Assembly: GCF_904849725.1 (NCBI RefSeq)
Contig: NC_058520.1
Span: 535,608,083-535,672,082, forward strand
Source of the DNA: Hordeum vulgare subsp. vulgare
Taxonomy: Eukaryota; Streptophyta; Magnoliopsida; Poales; Poaceae
Reading direction: 5' to 3'
DNA length: 64,000 bases
A program made the position numbers and the translations under genes. How positions within the stretch are numbered: position 1 is the first letter of the stretch; the number at the start of each line of letters is the position of its first letter. The notes beneath the pieces are model-generated. The model was given only the letters and a program-made list of their open reading frames with translations, was not told where the DNA came from and did not search any database. Shown piece by piece: positions 58,019 through 64,000 of the stretch.

Positions 58019-58295
58019 CGTGGAAGGTGCACACGAAGAACACAGAAAGTTGTGTGTGGAGAAGCTCTTCGGTCGCGTGTCCAATGCACCCTAACCCGGC
58101 GACAGAGGATGTCTACGGCGGCGGCGGACGAAGATGGTCCGACTCCAGCGTGGTTCCGGCGACGGAGAAGTCGAGGCAGTGAAGCTCTTCCTCACCGGCG
58201 ACGAGACTACCAGCGATGGCGCTAGGGTTCGGTGGTGTATGCTGTGGCAGGAGAGTGATGGGGCGAAGAAGAGTATGCCGAGGAGGATAAGGACA

Positions 58296-58304
58296 TATTT
58301 ATAG
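58296..58304 (-). promoter_or_regulatory. Internal TATA box, copy 2
   Basis: CTATAAATA on the minus strand, 278 bp before the predicted donor (277 in copy 1), with a G-box CACGTG at 58370-58375, 66 bp upstream. The leader has AACCCTAGCGCC and no upstream ATG at the copy 1 site. Confidence 0.6.
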
Positions 58305-58375
58305 CCAAAAGTTACCGTTGGCGCGAGAATTTCGGATCAGAAAGCCCCTGCCTCTACGTCTCCGCATGACACGTG

Positions 58376-59029
58376 TAGTTCCCACACGATGCGGTGGAGA
58401 TAGTGGAGATCGTGGTTATCCGATCGTGGGAAGTGGGGTTCAGTTACTGTGTCTTAAAGAAACAATTTTTTTTTGAAGATTTGAGGATTTTCGTTACAAA
58501 ATCATTAGCTGACAAGGAAGCAGTGAGGATTTTGAACAAAGTTTCAAGTAGAACGCATATTAAGAATTGAATAGACTGGATGAGTATAGCATAGAGGGAA
58601 AGTAGGGTCCGATCACATTCACTTAGCAGAAATATCAACTTGAAGAAATAGCAATAAGTGAATGTTGTTGAGGACTTGAAATCACAGTCTATCTAGTCAA
58701 ATGAAAGTCATCAAGTATTTTTGAAGATTTTGTGATAAATCATCCAAATGAAGAACAACTGTTTTGAAGAAAAACGCATTGTGAGGAAATTGATCATTTG
58801 AAGAAAATCAACTTGAGGAATTTCACATTGGGCGGTGGCGTGACCCACCATATAAGAATGTTGATTACAGACGCCGCGTACAATTGTCGCATGGCCCTGA
58901 GAATCAATTTCTTCATTAATTTCTTCACATTCAGAGTGACATTCTTCATCAGTTGAAGAAAATCGATTCATCATGTGTTGCACATCTAAGTCATCAACTT
59001 TGCATAAGTGTTAGGATGTGTGCATGTTT
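58376..59029 (-). other. Spacer between pol and internal promoter, copy 2
   Basis: Counterpart of 41310-41950 in copy 1. No domain recognised. Confidence 0.5.
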
Positions 59030-60208
59030 TTACAAAACATTTGAAGATTCTAAGATATTTAGCTCACACCGCAACTTGCAAAACCTTTTCTCATCCAAGG
59101 GCTTAGTGAAGATATCTGCCAGTTGATCATCAGTCTTCACATGGTCGATGAGGATATTGCCCTTGAGGACATGGTCCCGAAGAAAATGATGACGAATCTG
59201 GATGTGCTTGGTCTTCGAGTGCTGTACTGGGTTGTATGCAATCTTGATAGCACTCTCATTGTCACAGTAGAGAGGCACATTCTTCATGTTGATGTCGTAG
59301 TCCTTGAGGGTTTGCTTCATTCATAGCAATTGAGCACAGCAAGAACCAGCAGCAATGTACTCAGCTTCGGCAGTGGAGAGTGATACGCAGTTCTGCTTCT
59401 TTGAGGACCAACAAACTAGTGATCTTCCGAGGAAATGGGATGTGCCAGAAGTTGACTTGCGATCCACACGGTCACCAGCATAGTCTGAATCAGAATACCC
59501 TACCAGATGAAGATTGGAGCCCTTGGGATACCATAATCCTAGTGTTGGTGTGTGAGCTAAGTATCGAAGAATATGTTTCACAGCCTTATGGTGTGATTCC
59601 TTCGGTTTTGCTTGAAAACGTGCACACAAGCAAACACTAAGCATTATATCTGGCCTAGATGCACATAGATACAATAAAGAGCCAATCATAGAACGATATA
59701 CCTGTTGATCGAAATCTTTACCATTTTCATCAGTGCCGAGGTGGCCGTTGGTAGGCATTGGAGTCTTGGCACCTTTGCGTTCGTGCATGTCGAATTTCCT
59801 CAGAGCATCCTTGAGGTATTTCTCTTGTGATATGAAGATTCCATTGCTTTGTTGACGAATTTCAAGACCTAAGAAGAATTTCAGCTCCCCCATCATGGAC
59901 ATCTGATATTCTTCACTCATCATGTAGGCAAATTCATAACCGTATCTTTTGTCAGTACAGCCAAATATGATATCATCGACATATATTTGACATACAAATA
60001 ACTCATTATCATAAGATTTTGTGAAAAGAGTTGGATCGAGTGAACCAGGTTTGAAGCCTTTCTTCATGAGGAATTCCTTCAATGTATCATACCATGCCCG
60101 AGGGGCTTGATTGAGGCCATAAAGAGCCTTTTTGAGTCTGAAGACTTTGTCTGGATTCTTTGGATCCTCAAAACCTGGGGGCTGAGAAACATATACTTCT
60201 TCCTCAAG
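59030..60208 (-). pseudogene. Copy 2 pol remnant: RT C-part and RNase H
   Basis: Only the part of pol from [16 protein letters not shown] onward remains. YVDD is present in [11 protein letters not shown], followed by the RNase H motifs [21 protein letters not shown] and LADIFTKPL. One TGA (59321-59323) interrupts it where copy 1 has Trp. The protease, integrase and RT N-part are missing through a deletion ending at the short homology 60209-60216. Cannot encode a working polymerase. Confidence 0.9.
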
Positions 60209-60216
60209 CTTACCAT

Positions 60217-60412
60217 CTCATATGCTTCAAATTTGAAGAATATGATACTAATTTCATCAGATCAGTAATTTCATCATAACAAAAATGTAAGGGCGTGTGA
60301 AATATTTCTATTTCATCAATCATTAGCTTGCGTCCTATCAAGCATTTCCTCAGGTCTCCAGCAAATTCTTCACAAGATGATTTTCATCTGGAGACCTGAC
60401 CTGCAGAAGTGA
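60217..60412 (-). other. Copy 2 gag-pol gap
   Basis: Counterpart of 45144-45353. Retains the first acceptor-like site (CTAATCACTTCTGCAG); the second was removed with the pol deletion. Confidence 0.5.
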
Positions 60413-62960
60413 TTAGTTCGATTTCTTCACCACCCACATCTGAAGGGGTGGCAAAGCATTCATCATCCTGCGAGCACCATATGAGAAAGGTGGCATTGAA
60501 GCCAATGCACTTCTCTTAACAGTAGGGGGATTAAAGTACTCATATGAATATGCAGAGAACTGGTTTGAGGATTTATGAACATAATGATTTAAGGAATAAC
60601 GCTCATATTCATATTCCTTATAGTTTCCCTGCATGTTAGACGCATAAGCACGGGTACGAGCATAGTTTTGACCAGTTGAGGACTTTGATCCTCTTGAAGA
60701 CTTTGGTCCTCCTGAGGAATTTGATCTGGGGTTCAGATTCTTCAGTGGTGGTGTCATGAGGACATTCACCTGAAGATTTTCAAGACAACTTTTGGGAACC
60801 CAGATTTTCCTCAGAGGAGGGCCATTCGTGCAGTTAGTTCCAACATATCGAGCAAATACTTCACCAGATTGATTTTTGAACAGTTTATAATTGGAATCAA
60901 ATGACTCATCCGAGGAATAGGATAATTCACATGCAAAGCCAGTTAGATTAGGTGGATCAAAAGGAGGCCCAGTAGCAGCAACCCATGAGGTTTTGGGATA
61001 CTGCTCAGGTTTCCAATAAGATCCATCAGCATTTAATTTCCTCTCAAAGGCAATTCCTTCCTTCCTCGGGTTCCTGTTCAAGATCTGCTTTTTGAGCACA
61101 TCACAAAGGGTTTGATATCCTTTGAGGCTTTTGTACATGCCTGTCACATACAATTCCTTCAATCATGCATATTCATCAGTAACATTTGTGTTTTCCTCAA
61201 GTGAGGAAATAGACACAACAGGTGCAGTTGAAGAATTTGTAGCAATGGTAGCATTTGATGATTCTGGTGAGGAATTAGCAGTTTCGTGTTCAATGCATTT
61301 AATACATGGAGGAATAAATTCATCGGAAAGCTTTTCATGATCTGTTGAGCTAGTAATGAATCATTTTTCCATACGAAGATCATCATGAGACATCCTCAGC
61401 TTCTCAAGATCAAGCTTCCTTTGAAGAAATTCATCGGAAAGCTTTTCATGATTAGTGAGGAGTGTATCATAACGATCCTGAAGAATATCAAATCTAGACT
61501 GGAGACTTTTCACATCATCAGTGAGGATTTGGGTAAGGTTCATTTCATCATTCAACAGATCATCACTTTTATCTAGTAGTTTGTGAAGCTTTTCCAGAGC
61601 AGTTTGTTGTTTAGTGGCAATGATAGCAAGTTTATTGTAACTAGGTTTCTTATAATCATTAGCTTAATAGTCACTTGAGTCAGAGGAGGAGGCATTATTT
61701 GGTACCTTTGAACCCTTTGCCATGAAGCAATAGGTTGGAGCGAAGTCATCAGCATAGTCATCATATGGATGGTGCAATCATTTTCTTCAAGATTGAAGAT
61801 TGACTTGCTGACGAAAGTGGTTGCTAGTGCAAGACTAGCCTGTTCGGATTCTGAGTCTTCTTCAAAACCCTCTTCTTCATCACATTCCTCTAATTCTGCC
61901 TCGGAGTCCATTTCCTTGCCAATAAGTGCCCGAGCCTTTCTGAAACTAGTCTTCTTGTGAGATAGGGCTTTGAAGATGAGGATTTTGAAGATTTCTTCTT
62001 CTTCTTCGAGTCATCAGAACTGTCATCCTTGTATTTCTTCTTCGTTGATTCCTTTCCCCAACGGGGACAATCAGCAATGTAATGACCTGATTTCTTGCAC
62101 TTGTGACATGTTCGTTTCTTGTAGTCCTCAGATGAAGATTCTGATTTCCTCATGTCTCCTCTTGAAGATTTACCGAACTGGCCACGTGGTGTAAATCTCT
62201 GGAATTTCCTCACGAGCATTGCAAGCTCCTGTCCAAATTCTTCAGGGTCACAAATGCTGTCATCTGTGTCTTCTTCTTCAGATGAGGAAATTGCACTAGC
62301 CTTCAGTGCACGTGGTCTGGAATAGCTTTGTCCATATAGATCTCTCTTTTCTTCTAGCTGGAATTCATGAGTATTTAGCCTTTCAAGTATATCAGCTGGA
62401 TCAAGCATCTTGTAGTCTGGTCTTTCTTGAATCATCAGAACTAAAGTATCAAATGAAGAATCCAAAGATCTCAGCAGTTTCTTCACAACTTCGTGATCAG
62501 TGATGTCTCGAGCTCCCAGTGCTTGCAGTTCATTTGATATGTCAGTGAGGCGATCAAAGGTGTCTTGGCAGCTTTCATTTTCATGTCTCTTGAAGCGATT
62601 GAAGAGATTGCGAAGAATATCAACACGAGAGTCACGCTGGGTTGATACTCCTTCATTTACCTTGCACAGTCTCTCCCAGATCAGTGTTGCAGAGCCCAAA
62701 GCACTTACTCTTCCAAACTGGCCTGGGCTCAGATGGCAACAGATGATGTTCTTCGCTTGAGAATTGAGTTTCTTGAATTTCTTCACATCAGCCGCAGTGA
62801 CACTGGAAGAGATGATGGGGACGCCATTTTCCACAATATACCAGAGATCATTATCAATAGCTTGTAGATGCATTTGCATTTTGTTCTTCCAGAAGGGAAA
62901 GTTCTTTCCTTCGTAGGTAGGACATGCTGTAGTCACCTTAAACATGCCTGCAGTCGACAT
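60413..62960 (-). pseudogene. gag: Copy 2 gag, frameshifted, with the shared in-frame TGA
   Basis: Starts at the same ATG as copy 1 (62960). The UBN2-type region and the zinc knuckle CHKCKKSGHYIADC are intact. A small deletion near 61965 shifts the frame, a further base change follows near 61370, and a 26-bp patch at 61316-61341 duplicates 61427-61452. The TGA before Leu-Lys-Glu-Leu-Tyr and the 244-codon tail (61162-60413) are as in copy 1. Not translatable as a whole. Confidence 0.85.
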
Positions 62961-63013
62961 AACTAAAACTCCAGGTGGTTAAACCAAAATCACACACAAC
63001 AAGGGAGTACCTT

Positions 63014-63025
63014 GCTCTGATACCA
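63014..63025 (-). other. Copy 2 primer binding site (initiator Met-tRNA)
   Basis: TGGTATCAGAGC on the minus strand, two bases inside the 5' LTR, as in copy 1. Confidence 0.9.
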
Positions 63026-63027
63026 AT

Positions 63028-64000
63028 TGAAAGTGCCTTATATCGACTAGAGGGGGGGTGAGGAAATTTTTAGAATTTCATCACTGAGGAAATTCCTTTT
63101 GAGGAAATTCCTCACTCATGACTAACTTACAGCGGAAACAGTAAAGGATCAGAAGTGCAAAGTTTCACAATAGCAGTTTTTCAGAGTGAAGAATGTGAAA
63201 ACAGATTGCACAGTGAGCAGGCACGTAGAATATAGATGAGGCTTAACTAACGTGAGGAATTTGGGGTTGAGGAAATTCAGAGAAAGTCTTCAACAAATTT
63301 TTCAAACAGTCGCAGTGAAAGTCATCAACACATAATACAAGGAAAGTAAGGAGTTGAGGAATTAGAACCCGTTTCTGAGAGAAGACAGTCGTTGATGACC
63401 CAGTTCCAACTGTTGTGACAGTCGTACATCTGGTTTGGAGCGGCTTGGTATTGAAACCAAAGGACACCCAGTCCCGGGACACACAGTCTCTACCGTATTC
63501 TCCTTGAGCTAAGGACACACGGTCCTCGCCCAACACTCGTGGTAAGTCTTCAGGGCAGACTTCCAAACCCTCACAAACTTGGTCACCCGGCGATCCACAA
63601 TTGACTGCTGGAAAGCTCTAGACCATGACGCCTAACCGTCTGGAGGATGCACAGTCCTCAAAGGTAAAAGGCTTCAGTCCCACACAGGAACAACTTCTTC
63701 AGTGATGCTCAATCACTAGGTTTCGTTTGTGGTTTCGGTGGGTGGTGTATTTCCTCACTGATGAATTACTCTCGAAGGCTCTGAGGAATTTGGGTTGCTC
63801 TTATGACAAGTGTCAGTTTCTAACGGAGCAGCCAACCAGCTAGTGGTTGTGGGGGGTGGCTATTTATAGCCTGGGAGCATCCCGACATGATTTGACACTA
63901 ATGCCCTTAACTAATATGACCGTTGGAGTGGATAAGACCAGTGACTTGGCGTGGCTATCGAAACGGTCGAAACCCTCAACTGTGAGAGTCCTCATGTCAC
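63028..64000 (-). repeat. Copy 2, 5' LTR, cut by window edge
   Basis: 973 bp visible, beginning (plus strand) TGAAAGTGCCTTATATCGAC. Closer to 52004-53404 than to the copy 1 LTRs, for example CAGTAAAGGATCAGAAGTGC in both copy 2 LTRs. TATA box near 63860-63870. Confidence 0.9.

Larger units (their letters stand above)
52004..64000 (-). mobile_element. Sirevirus-like (Maximus-type) Copia retrotransposon, copy 2, defective, runs off right edge
   Basis: Same family and orientation as copy 1. The left LTR (52004-53404) is complete; the right LTR starts at 63028 and is cut by the window. The left flank is GATTC (51999-52003); the right duplication is not visible. Copy 2 lacks about 2.0 kb of pol and has frameshifts in gag and in the accessory ORF. 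LTR sequence differs from copy 1 by several percent by eye, so the two are independent insertions from different lineages. Confidence 0.9.

Noticed and set aside
1..64000. CRISPR arrays, bacterial operons, tRNA or rRNA genes
   Set aside because: None seen. The repeats are transposon-derived, and the window is clearly plant nuclear DNA.

Overview
The window is nuclear DNA of a large-genome grass, most likely a Triticeae cereal (wheat, Aegilops, rye or barley). The evidence is a BARE/WIS/Angela-type Copia LTR (termini at 2750 and 32208), a 14.4-kb Sirevirus-like Copia family present twice, a 4.9-kb Gypsy-type LTR, several Stowaway MITEs, and one intronless GC-rich gene for a plant ammonium transporter. 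I see no prokaryotic features, tRNA, rRNA or CRISPR array. Family names such as Angela, Maximus and Jeli come from memory of the sequence patterns, not from a search.

Layout. 1-2750: inverted, decayed 5' end of an Angela/BARE/WIS element. 2751-7314: unassigned AT-rich and GC-rich DNA, a putative 386-bp Copia LTR with primer site (5000-5385), a Gypsy 3' end with the start of its LTR, and a Stowaway MITE. 7900-9378 (minus): AMT2-subfamily ammonium transporter, the only intact conventional gene, with a TATA box at 9497-9506. 9800-13100: three Stowaway MITEs, two related AT-rich arrays, a cluster of five CACGTG boxes and a decayed RNase H-like fragment. 13100-18750: rearranged pieces of one LTR family, a ~146-bp tandem repeat, and a solo LTR (17142-18647) with target duplication AGGTG. 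19655-29713: decayed Copia element interrupted by a 4,938-bp solo LTR (20111-25048) with target duplication CACCA. 30306-32207: 1,101-bp tandem duplication. 32208 to the right edge: an Angela-type element on the plus strand, hit twice by members of one Sirevirus-like family, both minus-oriented: copy 1 at 35009-49368 (complete, duplication ATAGT) and copy 2 at 52004 to beyond the window.

The Sirevirus-like copies are the most informative part. On the minus strand each reads 5' LTR, Met-tRNA primer site, gag with zinc knuckle, pol (protease, integrase, reverse transcriptase, RNase H; the first two lost from copy 2), and then a large accessory ORF (about 1,170-1,200 codons) before the polypurine tract and 3' LTR. 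In both copies the accessory ORF is preceded by what looks like its own gene front end: a G-box, a CTATAAATA box, a GC-rich leader and a 393/394-nt putative 5'UTR intron, with near-identical spacing. The accessory protein has no visible membrane segment, so 'envelope-like' looks wrong. Both copies also share an in-frame TGA inside gag and a stop-containing gap before pol, which lies in a different frame.

Nearly all transposon ORFs here carry stops or frameshifts, so the window is mostly a record of insertion, nested insertion, LTR-LTR recombination and short-homology deletion around one transporter gene.
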